Source of the DNA: Deltaproteobacteria bacterium
GTDB taxonomy: Bacteria; UBA10199; 2-02-FULL-50-16; JAJFLM01
Length of the DNA stretch: 34,940 nucleotides
Reading direction: 5' to 3'
Assembly (NCBI GenBank): GCA_021772655.1
Contig: JAJFLM010000335.1
Coordinates: 1 to 34,940, forward strand
Below are positions 7,956 to 17,004 of this stretch, in pieces. The stretch's first letter is position 1. Each line of letters begins with the position of its first letter. The notes beneath the pieces were generated by a model, which was not told where the DNA came from, ran no database searches, and was given only the letters and a program-made list of their open reading frames with translations. The translations under genes and the position numbers were made by a program.

Positions 7956-9766
7956 TGGCTAGACGACGATCATTAATTGCCAACAGACTGGCACATATGA
8001 AGGATCTTCCTCCTGATGAGAGGGATTTATTAGTTCGTATTGGTCAAACAATTGATTCAGCTATTAATAATAGGGGACCTACTAATCCTCATGAAGACCC
8101 AAATGAGAGAAGAAGATCAAACGTAAAACTTCCTCCTCCTTCTAATATTACAGTAGAGAGAGGAGTACGTACCGCTAAATTTTTATGGGACCCAGTAAAT
8201 AGTCCTATCCTTCTACATTATAAATTAACTTTTCTTAATAAAGATAGTGGAGAAGAAACAGTTAGAACTTCTTTCTCTAATGAATTTATATTTAAAGGAG
8301 ATGGTGGAAACTATAAAGTTTTAATTAAATGTATTGGTAGATCTGGTATATCTTCTGCTAATCGAGTACTTGAAATTGAAGTACCAGATAGTGTTATGAT
8401 CTTAGAAGGAGCTAAAAATGACATTGACACAATTGGGTTTTCTGTGTCAGAAACTGTATATATTCCTCCTAATTATACTGCTTTTGTATGGATGGCTTTC
8501 ACTTTAAATGATGAATCTTTTCAATTAGCTAATGATACTCCAACGGCAGTATTAAAAAGAAGATTATCTACAGAAGAAGCCGCCTCTGATATTGAAGAAC
8601 AATCCGTCACTCTTTACCCAGAAAGCGAAACAGTTACTAGTTTAAATAATATTCTAGGTTTGTCTAATGGTTTTGCTATTAGTAGACCCACTATAGGTGG
8701 AGCACCAGCAAGAGGGTCTAATAACAATGAAACTTCTCAGACTATTATGTTTGCACCTCTCGATGATATTCCTGAGGTACATCAAGGTTTAGATAATACT
8801 TTTACAGTAGAAATTCAAGATCGAGCACAGTTAGACGTTAAAAGTCTTTCTATTGTAATATGGGTAGCTACTGGAGGTAGAGGGTTCTTTACTCCACCGG
8901 CTCCTTTTACTCAGCATTTAAATTCTCTATCTGTTGTTAGAGCACCAGCGGCAACTATTGGTACTGACTATTCAATAGATGTTACTCCCTCTGTTGAAAT
9001 TATAGGAAACCCTGCTTTTAGTATGGGTTATTGGATGAAGCCTTTAACCACTGATACTCGTGGAATTAATTTAGACATAAGAAATCCTGCTATTGGTACT
9101 ATTGGCGCTGTTTATTGTGAGGTTTCTACTTTTATAAGTGGAACAGCTCAAACTGCTCTTTTAAGAATTGGAACGGGAAGTGGAGGAGCAACAGAGCTTG
9201 TTCTTCATACTAATACTTCTAGTTATATTTTTTCATCTGGTTTAAATGTTTGGTATCATTTCGTTTGGACCTATAGTTCTAGTCCGAGAAGAGTAAGATT
9301 ATATAAAAATGGTTCTTTAATTTTATCTACTTCGGCAGGAGATGGGGTTACAGTATTTTCATCTGATAGTATATCAGGAGGTTCTATTAATCCTGTTAAT
9401 ACAGCAAGTGGAACTGCAACACAAGCACGAACAGAGTGGACTTCTTTAGGATCTCAAAGTGAATCACATAGAATGTGGGAAGCTGCAATCTGGGAAGAGA
9501 CAGAGCTTACGGCTGCTGCTGTTTTAGCTCTTTATAATTCTGGAGATGGTTACAATTTTGATATTAGTTCAAACTCAGGAAGCTACCTATCTTCAGATAA
9601 GCTTACTCTTTGGCTTAAATACGGAAAAGATACGAGCGCCTCAGATACAGATCTTTCAATAGGAGCCACAACCTCGGTGATTCCATCTAAAGTAGGAGCA
9701 TACAATCCTCTAACTGTAAGTGCTGGTGTAGATGCTACAGTTATTGATGATTATCCAGGCAAATGA
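7955..9766 (+). CDS. FN3 plus LamG-like tail fibre / receptor-binding protein (603 aa)
   Basis: It begins with a basic helical segment, then an FN3-like domain at about residues 58-145. An intermediate beta domain (about 150-310) follows. From about 330 to 545 there is a concanavalin/laminin-G-like jelly roll, recognisable by GYWMKP, WYHFVWTY, RVRLYKNGSL and a late AAIWEETEL helix followed by LYNSGDG. LamG_3-type modules bind glycans and are common at the tips of phage fibres. It is the distal member of three related genes and the best receptor-binding candidate in the window. Its stop is followed by a promoter, so it ends a sub-operon. Confidence 0.7.
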   Translation: MARRRSLIANRLAHMKDLPPDERDLLVRIGQTIDSAINNRGPTNPHEDPNERRRSNVKLPPPSNITVERGVRTAKFLWDPVNSPILLHYKLTFLNKDSGEETVRTSFSNEFIFKGDGGNYKVLIKCIGRSGISSANRVLEIEVPDSVMILEGAKNDIDTIGFSVSETVYIPPNYTAFVWMAFTLNDESFQLANDTPTAVLKRRLSTEEAASDIEEQSVTLYPESETVTSLNNILGLSNGFAISRPTIGGAPARGSNNNETSQTIMFAPLDDIPEVHQGLDNTFTVEIQDRAQLDVKSLSIVIWVATGGRGFFTPPAPFTQHLNSLSVVRAPAATIGTDYSIDVTPSVEIIGNPAFSMGYWMKPLTTDTRGINLDIRNPAIGTIGAVYCEVSTFISGTAQTALLRIGTGSGGATELVLHTNTSSYIFSSGLNVWYHFVWTYSSSPRRVRLYKNGSLILSTSAGDGVTVFSSDSISGGSINPVNTASGTATQARTEWTSLGSQSESHRMWEAAIWEETELTAAAVLALYNSGDGYNFDISSNSGSYLSSDKLTLWLKYGKDTSASDTDLSIGATTSVIPSKVGAYNPLTVSAGVDATVIDDYPGK

Positions 9767-9770
9767 AAAA

Positions 9771-9799
9771 TTGAAATTTATCTTTAAAATTCAGATAAT
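9771..9799 (+). promoter_or_regulatory. Predicted sigma70-type promoter for the ejection-protein genes
   Basis: TTGAAA (9771-9776) and GATAAT (9794-9799) are separated by exactly 17 bases, each one mismatch from the bacterial consensus, in the largest plus-strand gap of the virion block. Transcription would start near 9806, about 28 bases before the next ATG. A second AT-rich TATATA lies at 9812-9817, and an AAGGA ribosome binding site follows it. Confidence 0.6.
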
Positions 9800-9833
9800 T
9801 AAATAGAATTGTATATAAAGAAGGATTATCTTT

Positions 9834-10997
9834 ATGGGATTATTTTCTGACGACAGAGCACAATTGCAAGAAGCTAGAGCCGAAGCCGCACGAGTACGGA
9901 AATTCGGTGCTCAGGCTATGCAAGAAGTGGATACAGCTAAACAGCAAGCACAAGCCGCAGAACGCGCCAGAATGGAAGTTAGTGGAATGCTTGGTGCCCC
10001 AGGTACTTATGACCTTCCAGGTAGCAGCAGCGGCGGATCTGGAGGCTCTGGTGCCCTAGATACTAGCTCTCTATTCACTAAAGGTAAGCTGTCTGAAAGT
10101 GCTAAAAGTTCTTTAGCTGGTTATGATAAAGAAAGAGGTCGAAACGTAGAATTCTTAGGTACGGATGATCCTAATAAATTATTGCAAACTGGTGAGATTT
10201 TAGACCCAGATGCCTACGCTAATGAAATATCTAAAACATCAGATTTTCGTATCAGGTCTAGACTAACAGCAGAAGCCGAACAATTACTTAATAGAGAAGG
10301 CCCTGCTTGGCATCGAATGAACGAAGCTACAATAGGACAAATCGTTCAAGGTGCCGCCGCCGCTAGAAGAGAAGAAGAAAGAGCCATTAAAAATGCTGCC
10401 GCAAAAGGTGGCAGTGCTCGCCGAAATGCAATGATTCAAGCTCAGAGTGCCCTTGTCCGAGAGCGTGCTAATACCATGAGAATTGAACAAACTTGGAAAG
10501 CCAACATGGCTTTAGATGAATACGTTCGTAATAATGCTGATGCTGTGGGTGAAGGAAATGCACGTTTTTTAAACAACCTTCCTATGCTTAGAGAATCATA
10601 TCAAAATACAATGAGTAATTTAGCAGAAATGATGGCTGGTGTTCAAGTTTCTGCTGCTAATTTATCTATTCGCGCTAGTGAAGGACAACAAAAATATTTG
10701 AAAGAAAGTAGCGTGGTAGGTAAGTTAATTGGTGCTGGTATTGCTATTGTTGGAGGTGCTCTAACAGGTGGTGCTGGTGCTGCTCTAGGTGCTGGTCTAG
10801 CTGCGGTAGGTGGCATGGTTGGAGGCGAAGGCGCTTCACAAGCAGATTATAATGCTATTGGTGGAGCTATAACAGGTAAAGTACAAGGCGCTTACAACAA
10901 TATGTTTGGTACTCCAATGTCTAATTTCACCTTCTCTTCTCCTACCCCGGGTAGTACTAATTACGCTATGAATCCTAACAAAATTAAGTTAAGATAA
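9834..10997 (+). CDS. Internal virion / ejection protein A (387 aa)
   Basis: The N-terminal 50 residues are an Ala/Glu/Gln/Arg coiled coil, followed by a Gly/Ser linker. Residues about 140-290 are helical and charged. A glycine-zipper hydrophobic segment lies at about 295-335 (GAGIAIVGGALTGG onward), able to insert in membranes. This layout is that of the smaller T7 gp14-like or P22 ejection proteins, which leave the capsid to form a conduit through the envelope. GAAGGA precedes the ATG. It starts an operon of three long helical proteins behind its own predicted promoter. The opposite-strand ORF at 10284-10490 is a shadow. Confidence 0.65.
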   Translation: MGLFSDDRAQLQEARAEAARVRKFGAQAMQEVDTAKQQAQAAERARMEVSGMLGAPGTYDLPGSSSGGSGGSGALDTSSLFTKGKLSESAKSSLAGYDKERGRNVEFLGTDDPNKLLQTGEILDPDAYANEISKTSDFRIRSRLTAEAEQLLNREGPAWHRMNEATIGQIVQGAAAARREEERAIKNAAAKGGSARRNAMIQAQSALVRERANTMRIEQTWKANMALDEYVRNNADAVGEGNARFLNNLPMLRESYQNTMSNLAEMMAGVQVSAANLSIRASEGQQKYLKESSVVGKLIGAGIAIVGGALTGGAGAALGAGLAAVGGMVGGEGASQADYNAIGGAITGKVQGAYNNMFGTPMSNFTFSSPTPGSTNYAMNPNKIKLR

Positions 10998-11009
10998 AAG
11001 GAATATATA

Positions 11010-12476
11010 ATGCCAATAGACCCTAGAACAGGACAACCTATTCCAGAGCAGAACCAACAAATGCCTGCTACTGGCAGCATTAGACAGAATGTTAGTAGTG
11101 GACTAACTCAATTAGGATTCAATCTATTAGGTAGTGCTATGGCTGAGGAATTTGAAGATCCTCGCTTAGCTGCTCCTGTAGAACAAATGGGTTCTAATAT
11201 TGTTAATACTCTCCGTCAGCGTTGGTTTCAAAAGGAACATGAAGATTTTCAAAGTATGTATGGAGATAAATATAAAGCAGATTCTGAACAATTAGATATG
11301 AGATTTAAATCTCAAATGGAAGATCTAGCCCAAGGAATTATTGGACAAAATGTAGATGGCTCTGCGATAATGGTTGATCCTGCTGACCCTCGTGCAGTTA
11401 GAGCTAGAGATAATATTATTAGATCTACTATCATGGATATGTCTAAGTTAGATGATGGCCTCATGGCTGCTGCCGACAAATATAGAACTAATCCTTTTGT
11501 GAGCCAGAAGATTCAAAATATTGTTCAAAGCAGAAGTCAATTAATTGAAGAATTAACAGGTCCTACTATGGCTCAGCAGTCTGAGATGAATCTTGCTAAA
11601 ATTGAAAACACAAGAGCAGATACTAGACTTAAGAATAGAATGCCAGTTGATCCTTCTGGTGGTAGCGGAAGCAAAACTAAGTTTGCAGACATGTCTCCTA
11701 GACAAATCATGACTAAATTAGGAGGACCTATTGATTTTGCAGAATGGTTAGTGGGAACTCCTGAAGGACAGCAACATATGGCTGGTTGGCAGGATATGGG
11801 AGCGGCTTCTTATAAGCAACAACTAGTTGCTCAAGACCCTTCTTTAGCTTTTAATGAAGATGCTCTTAATACCAGAGTAGCAGAGAAAGAAGCTATGTTT
11901 GATAAGAGAGGCGCTGCTATGTATATAGCGGACGTTTTCCCTGAACTCGCTCCTCATATGTCACAGATGCCAAGATTTAAAGATTGGTTCCCTCAGAGAG
12001 CCGCAGCAGTTCACGACCCAGTAATCAAGGGGGCTATGACTAAGAAAGAAGAAGATGCTTCTATTGAGTCCGCTCAAGCTCCTGCTTTGGTTACATTAGA
12101 AAGAATTATTAGAGAAAAGAACCCAAAAACAATTGATGATGCGATTGGTGAATGGGAGAATAAGTTCTTACAGGCGTATACTGCACAACAGATTGCAGAT
12201 ATTCCAGCAACTAAAAGTTTTAGAGATAGATTTCAGAAAGAAATTAGAAAATGGATTAGAGACCCGAAAAACTGGAAAGAAATTCCTATTGCCGCTGAAA
12301 AATATGCCGGAGTTACACCAGGAAAAGGTGACTACGCTAATAAGAAATATGATGCTAGTGCCTATGGTTTAGGTATCGCAGATAAAGCCGTAGAAGGGAC
12401 AGGTATCCTTGCTTCCGGGATTGCTAAAGCAGCCAGATTTGCAGGGAAGCTAACCGACCCAGGAGAGAAACCATAA
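11010..12476 (+). CDS. Internal virion / ejection protein B (488 aa)
   Basis: AAAAGGAA sits about 8 bases before the ATG. The chain is almost entirely helical and charged, rich in Gln, Met and Ala, with no signal peptide. A mildly hydrophobic Gly/Ala stretch lies near the C-terminus (about 450-475). It lies between a glycine-zipper protein and a 1210-aa protein, and the three together match the small/middle/large set of podoviral internal core proteins (T7 gp14/15/16 arrangement). No lytic transglycosylase motif is visible. Assignment is by synteny and composition. The ORF at 12133-12372 is a shadow. Confidence 0.6.
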   Translation: MPIDPRTGQPIPEQNQQMPATGSIRQNVSSGLTQLGFNLLGSAMAEEFEDPRLAAPVEQMGSNIVNTLRQRWFQKEHEDFQSMYGDKYKADSEQLDMRFKSQMEDLAQGIIGQNVDGSAIMVDPADPRAVRARDNIIRSTIMDMSKLDDGLMAAADKYRTNPFVSQKIQNIVQSRSQLIEELTGPTMAQQSEMNLAKIENTRADTRLKNRMPVDPSGGSGSKTKFADMSPRQIMTKLGGPIDFAEWLVGTPEGQQHMAGWQDMGAASYKQQLVAQDPSLAFNEDALNTRVAEKEAMFDKRGAAMYIADVFPELAPHMSQMPRFKDWFPQRAAAVHDPVIKGAMTKKEEDASIESAQAPALVTLERIIREKNPKTIDDAIGEWENKFLQAYTAQQIADIPATKSFRDRFQKEIRKWIRDPKNWKEIPIAAEKYAGVTPGKGDYANKKYDASAYGLGIADKAVEGTGILASGIAKAARFAGKLTDPGEKP

Positions 12477-15400
12477 GTGGGAATATTTGATCCAAAAGTA
12501 GAGAGTCCTAATCTTCTAACTCCTTCTATTGAAGAACAAGGAGCAGCTAGAATTCAGGGAGATGTTCAAGCTCTGCAAGCTAAGGAAAAATTAGCGCAGA
12601 TTATTAACACTCCTGCGCCTTTTCTTAAGGGCAGTGAAAAAGAACTATTTCCTCCAATGGCTGCGCCGGTAGAGCTACCAGATCCTATGGAATTTAGAAT
12701 GGCTATGTCTCCCACTACTAATCATATTAGTGGTAGTGACGTAGTTAATTTCCTTTTCGGTGACGAGATGGGTGTTCTTGGTATGAAGATGGACAACGAA
12801 GGTTTCCATTGGGAATGGGAGATCGCAAAAGATCAATGGGCAAATGAACCTCTATGGGTTAATCTTCTAGCTACTACTTCTTTAGTAGGAAGTTCTCTAT
12901 TCCCTGCCGCTAAGGCCGCTCATAGTTCATATAAATACGGTAGAATTGCTAGTAAGTTAGGGGGTGTTAATAAAAGAAGAGAAGAGCTTACCAAATTTAA
13001 AGAATTAGGTATGATCGATGACTTCAGAGGAGTATCCGAGAGTACAATTAAAACTCTTAGAATGCAAGAAAACCAATTAGCTAGCTACAATAAAATGTCT
13101 GCTATGATTGATGCTGAAGCTAAAGGAGAACTATCTGTTTCCGGTTGGGAAAAAGCTAAATGGGAATTCAACAAGAGGTTCGCTAATCAATATTTTAGAC
13201 TTACTAATTCTCTAGTTGAGAACAATGGTGTCATGGACCAATATAAAGCTAGTTTGGATAATCTATGGAAGTCTGAAGATATGGGTAGAGTTATGGCTAC
13301 TGTACCTGATATCTCTGAGGGAGAAGATGTATATAAATATTGGATGCATCAACAACGCCCAGACCTTATCCCAAACTCTCCTAAATTAAAACCTGAAACT
13401 CAGAAATGGGCAGATTATATGGGAGAGAAGTATAGAGAATCCCAGAATCATGTTATCGAAATTGGTTTAGTACCAGAATCTGTACGAGATCGCATCGGTG
13501 ATATGCACTTACCTGCTCAGTTTAAGGGTACTCCTATGCCTGATGCAGACATGAGTAGAACAATGTTCATGCCTGTTAGAAGTATGAAAGAAGAGAAGGC
13601 CGCTAAGGTATTAGTAGGAAAAGATGTACCTAGAAAAGGATTAGATAAGGCTTTATTTGGGGATACAAAACACGTTGTTGAAGAAGCTAAAACAGGTCCT
13701 GATTCTAGAATAGCTTTATCTACATATAAGTTCCCTAGATTGGATAGTCATACTCTCAAAAGAAGAAACATGGAGCTTCCTGAAGTAGCACAACGTTTAG
13801 AGAATGGAGAACTTATAACCGATCAGGCTGAGTTAACAGTACGTGGTTATATGATGGATAGAATGCTTACTCATAATTTTGAGTTTGTACGGGATATTGC
13901 TATGAATGATTCATATGCAGTGCCTCATAGAGATATAGCTAAACTATATGGTGGAGATGTTGCCAAGGCAGCAGAAGCAGGATATGTAAGTTTGGATGAT
14001 GTTCCAACAGGAGCCCGTGATGCTCTTAAGAGAATGCTTGGTAAGAAAGGAGTTCGTTTAGGAGATAACGAAGAACTACCTTGGATAAAGAAAGCAATCT
14101 TCGATGAAGTATTCGGAGAGCAAGGAGCTTTCTCACAAGTACAAGCAGCTAGTGATTTGATGGAAGTTATTACTACTATGTTCAAAACCTCTAAGACTGC
14201 TTTCTCTGTCCCTACACAGTTTCAAAACATTGGTGGCAACCTTGTATTAATGGCACAGGCTGGAGTCAATCCTCTAGATCCTGATGTTTTAGATCTTTCG
14301 ATTGGTTCTATTAATGCTTTTAAGAAAATCTCAGCCTATCATGCTGCTGCTAAAAAAGCTGGTGGAAAAAATACTAGAGAAATATTAGATGCCGCTAAGA
14401 TTAATTTAGGAAAAATGAAGATCAATGGAAAAAACATTGATATGAATGAACTTCTAGATCCAGGCGTTCGAGAGCTTATTGAAGAAGGTGCCATGGATAT
14501 GGTGGAAGGTTCCGGTCACCTTGAAGATTTGTATAAGAACCTACGAAAAGAACAGCACTTAACTAGAGGAGCAATTAAAGCATATCAGAAAATGAAAAAT
14601 ATTGCTCAAGTTGGAGATAAAGTTAAGTGGATGGATGAGATGACTAAATGGTATCTCGCCGGGGATATGGTTCCTAAAATGACTATGTATCTTTATCATA
14701 GAGGACAAGGACTAAGTAAGTCTTCTGCTATGTTAGAAGTAGGCAGACGTCTTCCTATGTATGGAACAGTAGGTTCTGCAATTAAAAGAGGACGTAAATG
14801 GGCTTTTCCTTGGGCTACTTTCCCAGCTGAAGCTATGAGAATTACAAAAAATAATATCATGGATCATCCTCTTAGAATGATGCCGTGGTTACATATGACA
14901 AATATTACTCAAGCGATGTTCTCAGGAGTAGGACTAGGACCACAAACCCCAGAACAAGCTAAAGAAGCTAAACAAAGTCTTCCTCTATGGGCACAAAGAA
15001 GCGCTACAGTAGCTATGTCAGGAGAGGGTGCTGCTGGTATGGGTGGTGCTATGACTGGAGCTATGGTAGGGGGTACTGCTGGACTATTGAAAGGTAGTCC
15101 TATGGGTGCTCTTGCCGGGGCCGCTATTGGTGGTATTGCCGGTGCCGCAGGTATGTCAGCTATAACTTCAGAGAAAGACGGAGATAGTCTTAGAGGAATG
15201 GTAATGGATTGGCTTCCTCATTCTTCTTTCATGCTAACTAGCAATAGCCCAGATATGATGGGTCAATATACTCCATTTAAAGATTTGCAAGGGGCTATGG
15301 AACAAATGCCTGTAGAACCTTTTGCTATTCTAAAGCCAATGGTTGAGGTCATGAGTGGAAAGACCGGCTTCGGTACCGAGATTGGATCTGAAGGTCCAGG

Positions 15401-16109
15401 TGATGCTATGGGTAAGATGCTTGCCGGTATGATCGGTATTATCGCTCCACCGTGGATTCAAAAATATGGATTCAAAGCCACTACTCCAGACGTTTCCTTG
15501 TCTGAGCATCTAACAGGAACTCCATTGACAGGAGATATAACTAATGTTTCCCGGTTGTTAGTAGATACTGGAATAGCTATTGATCCTAATACAGGAAAGA
15601 CAGGAAGCCTCTCACACGATTTCTTACTTAAGAATCTTGGTATGGGTAAATCTTGGGGAGCGACTGGTCCTGTTGCTTTGTCTAATGAAACAGAAACAGA
15701 GAAGCATATGGGACAGGTTAGAAATCATTTATCTAAACAACTATCTTATTATTCTGCAAATGGAAAAGAAGATAGAATGATGAAAGTACTTACTGATGTA
15801 ATGTCTACCTTCAGTAAACAATATGCAGATAACCCAGCGAGAGCACATCAGAAATACGGTGAATGGGTAGAATCTAAACTAGATCAAATAGGTCAATTCC
15901 CTAGACTTCGCGGATGGAGTCAGGAAGAAATGAGAGAAAGACTAGCGAAATCTGTTGAGTTTGGTGCTCAATCTAGAGGACAAGCTAGACAGGAAATAAT
16001 TAACACTCTCCAGAATCAACTTATGCTAAAGAGAGCTGCTAATTCTTCAAGTAGTAATAAGAGAGGTCGGAAGACTGGAAGAGATCGGGGAGAGAGAAGA
16101 GGGAGATAA
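12477..16109 (+). CDS. Large internal virion / ejection protein C (1210 aa)
   Basis: It starts with GTG directly after the preceding TAA, with AGGAGAG about 10 bases upstream. It is a long helical, Met- and Lys-rich chain. A glycine-zipper stretch at about residues 845-905 (MGGAMTGAMVGG and AGAAIGGIAGAAG) could form a membrane hairpin. The C-terminus is strongly basic (RGRKTGRDRGERRGR), suggesting DNA or membrane contact. Size, place and membrane segment fit the largest podoviral ejection protein (gp16-like role), which threads into the cell envelope. No lysozyme or transglycosylase active site is recognisable at the N-terminus, unlike T7 gp16. It is the last plus-strand gene. Confidence 0.65.
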   Translation: MGIFDPKVESPNLLTPSIEEQGAARIQGDVQALQAKEKLAQIINTPAPFLKGSEKELFPPMAAPVELPDPMEFRMAMSPTTNHISGSDVVNFLFGDEMGVLGMKMDNEGFHWEWEIAKDQWANEPLWVNLLATTSLVGSSLFPAAKAAHSSYKYGRIASKLGGVNKRREELTKFKELGMIDDFRGVSESTIKTLRMQENQLASYNKMSAMIDAEAKGELSVSGWEKAKWEFNKRFANQYFRLTNSLVENNGVMDQYKASLDNLWKSEDMGRVMATVPDISEGEDVYKYWMHQQRPDLIPNSPKLKPETQKWADYMGEKYRESQNHVIEIGLVPESVRDRIGDMHLPAQFKGTPMPDADMSRTMFMPVRSMKEEKAAKVLVGKDVPRKGLDKALFGDTKHVVEEAKTGPDSRIALSTYKFPRLDSHTLKRRNMELPEVAQRLENGELITDQAELTVRGYMMDRMLTHNFEFVRDIAMNDSYAVPHRDIAKLYGGDVAKAAEAGYVSLDDVPTGARDALKRMLGKKGVRLGDNEELPWIKKAIFDEVFGEQGAFSQVQAASDLMEVITTMFKTSKTAFSVPTQFQNIGGNLVLMAQAGVNPLDPDVLDLSIGSINAFKKISAYHAAAKKAGGKNTREILDAAKINLGKMKINGKNIDMNELLDPGVRELIEEGAMDMVEGSGHLEDLYKNLRKEQHLTRGAIKAYQKMKNIAQVGDKVKWMDEMTKWYLAGDMVPKMTMYLYHRGQGLSKSSAMLEVGRRLPMYGTVGSAIKRGRKWAFPWATFPAEAMRITKNNIMDHPLRMMPWLHMTNITQAMFSGVGLGPQTPEQAKEAKQSLPLWAQRSATVAMSGEGAAGMGGAMTGAMVGGTAGLLKGSPMGALAGAAIGGIAGAAGMSAITSEKDGDSLRGMVMDWLPHSSFMLTSNSPDMMGQYTPFKDLQGAMEQMPVEPFAILKPMVEVMSGKTGFGTEIGSEGPGDAMGKMLAGMIGIIAPPWIQKYGFKATTPDVSLSEHLTGTPLTGDITNVSRLLVDTGIAIDPNTGKTGSLSHDFLLKNLGMGKSWGATGPVALSNETETEKHMGQVRNHLSKQLSYYSANGKEDRMMKVLTDVMSTFSKQYADNPARAHQKYGEWVESKLDQIGQFPRLRGWSQEEMRERLAKSVEFGAQSRGQARQEIINTLQNQLMLKRAANSSSSNKRGRKTGRDRGERRGR

Positions 16110-16115
16110 TGAACT

Positions 16116-16292
16116 TTAGTCTTCTATAATTTCTTTAAAGAGTTTTTCGTCTGTATATTCTTCTTCATCAAAATCATCTCCGACTGTTTCTTTATATTCC
16201 TTACTAGCTTCACTATCTAAAAAATCTTTAGTACAATTACTACAAGAAGTTCCGAAGTCAGTTAGTCTTCCGCACTTACATCTAATTAGCAT
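16116..16292 (-). CDS. Small acidic zinc-ribbon protein (58 aa, below ORF-track cutoff)
   Basis: The frame starts with ATG at 16292, overlapping the end of the upstream glycosyltransferase gene by 11 bases, and stops with TAA at 16116. The N-terminus has CKC and, ten residues later, CSNC, a four-cysteine zinc-binding knuckle. The remaining 35 residues are strongly acidic (DDFDEEEY). Similar minimal zinc ribbons occur as phage transcription or adaptor peptides, but the target is unknown. It is the final gene of the minus-strand block, and its stop lies only six bases from the stop of the convergent 1210-aa gene. Confidence 0.65.
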   Translation of the reverse strand: MLIRCKCGRLTDFGTSCSNCTKDFLDSEASKEYKETVGDDFDEEEYTDEKLFKEIIED

Positions 16293-17004
16293 CTTGTAAT
16301 TTCGCTAGAGCAGGCGCGACTGCAAAACCGTTAATAGGTTTTTGTAATAACGGTAATTCTTCTAATAAATTAATTGGCATTAATTCTCCTTGGGGCCTAT
16401 AAGTAGGCTTCATTAGTCTCTCCTCTCTCTTGGGTACATCCTTTGAGCGAGAAGAACGTTCTGCATTATGAAAATGATAACAGATAATATCAGGGGAATA
16501 AGCTTCAGTACTGGGTTTCTGTTCTATAACAGGAGCTTCTCCTGGATGTGGTCCTTTCCATATAGCTTCTTTTGCATATAAACGATGATGGTTCTTACGA
16601 GGATAAATACTTTTTAAATCTGATGTGATTTCTCTACGGGAAACAACTCCATAAATTTTAATAGATAACATTAAATGATTATTTATTAAATTATAAGAGG
16701 AAGGATTATATACTTCATCTCCATCTAATATAAAATAATAATCACTTAAACCTTCTGCTATCATGGAGTTTCTAAAACATCCTTGAGCCGCGGGTGGGAC
16801 CAAGGGCAGCTTTCTCACATAAAATTGAGAGGCTGCTTTTTGTGTTTCTACAAACCAATCTATAATATTAGGAGTATTATCTGTGCTTCCTACATCATAT
16901 ATTACATATCTATCGAAGAATCCTCTGGAAGCTTCTAATGCATATGGAAGCCAGTACTCATCATTCATAACCAAGACAACGGCAGCTGTATTAGTAATAA
17001 TCAC
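16282..17004 (-). CDS. Glycosyltransferase family 2-like protein (240 aa)
   Basis: GT-A features are visible: YVIYDVGSTDNT near residue 40 (nucleotide-sugar binding) and FILDGDEVY near 95, whose DGD is the DxD-type metal site. A His-rich segment (KNHHRLY) and a late HFHNAERSS stretch follow. The product would transfer a sugar from a nucleotide donor in the cytoplasm. I place the start at GTG 17004 rather than the track's TTG at 17010, because GTG overlaps the upstream TGA (GTGA) and lies about 7 bases after AGAGGT, whereas TTG lies almost on that site. It is the fourth glycosyltransferase of the island; the acceptor is unknown. Confidence 0.75.
   Translation of the reverse strand: MIITNTAAVVLVMNDEYWLPYALEASRGFFDRYVIYDVGSTDNTPNIIDWFVETQKAASQFYVRKLPLVPPAAQGCFRNSMIAEGLSDYYFILDGDEVYNPSSYNLINNHLMLSIKIYGVVSRREITSDLKSIYPRKNHHRLYAKEAIWKGPHPGEAPVIEQKPSTEAYSPDIICYHFHNAERSSRSKDVPKREERLMKPTYRPQGELMPINLLEELPLLQKPINGFAVAPALAKLQDAN

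Noticed and set aside
7955-9766. Diversity-generating retroelement target at the LamG tip
   Set aside because: No reverse transcriptase, template repeat or adenine-biased variable repeat was found anywhere in the window.
12477-16109. Lysozyme/transglycosylase domain in the largest ejection protein
   Set aside because: No catalytic Glu motif of the T7 gp16 SLT type is seen in the N-terminal part; only helices and a glycine zipper are supported.
16140-16180. Bidirectional terminator at CTTTAAAG...TTTTT between the convergent operons
   Set aside because: The 8-bp AT-rich palindrome has no loop and almost no stability, and it lies within the zinc-ribbon coding sequence.
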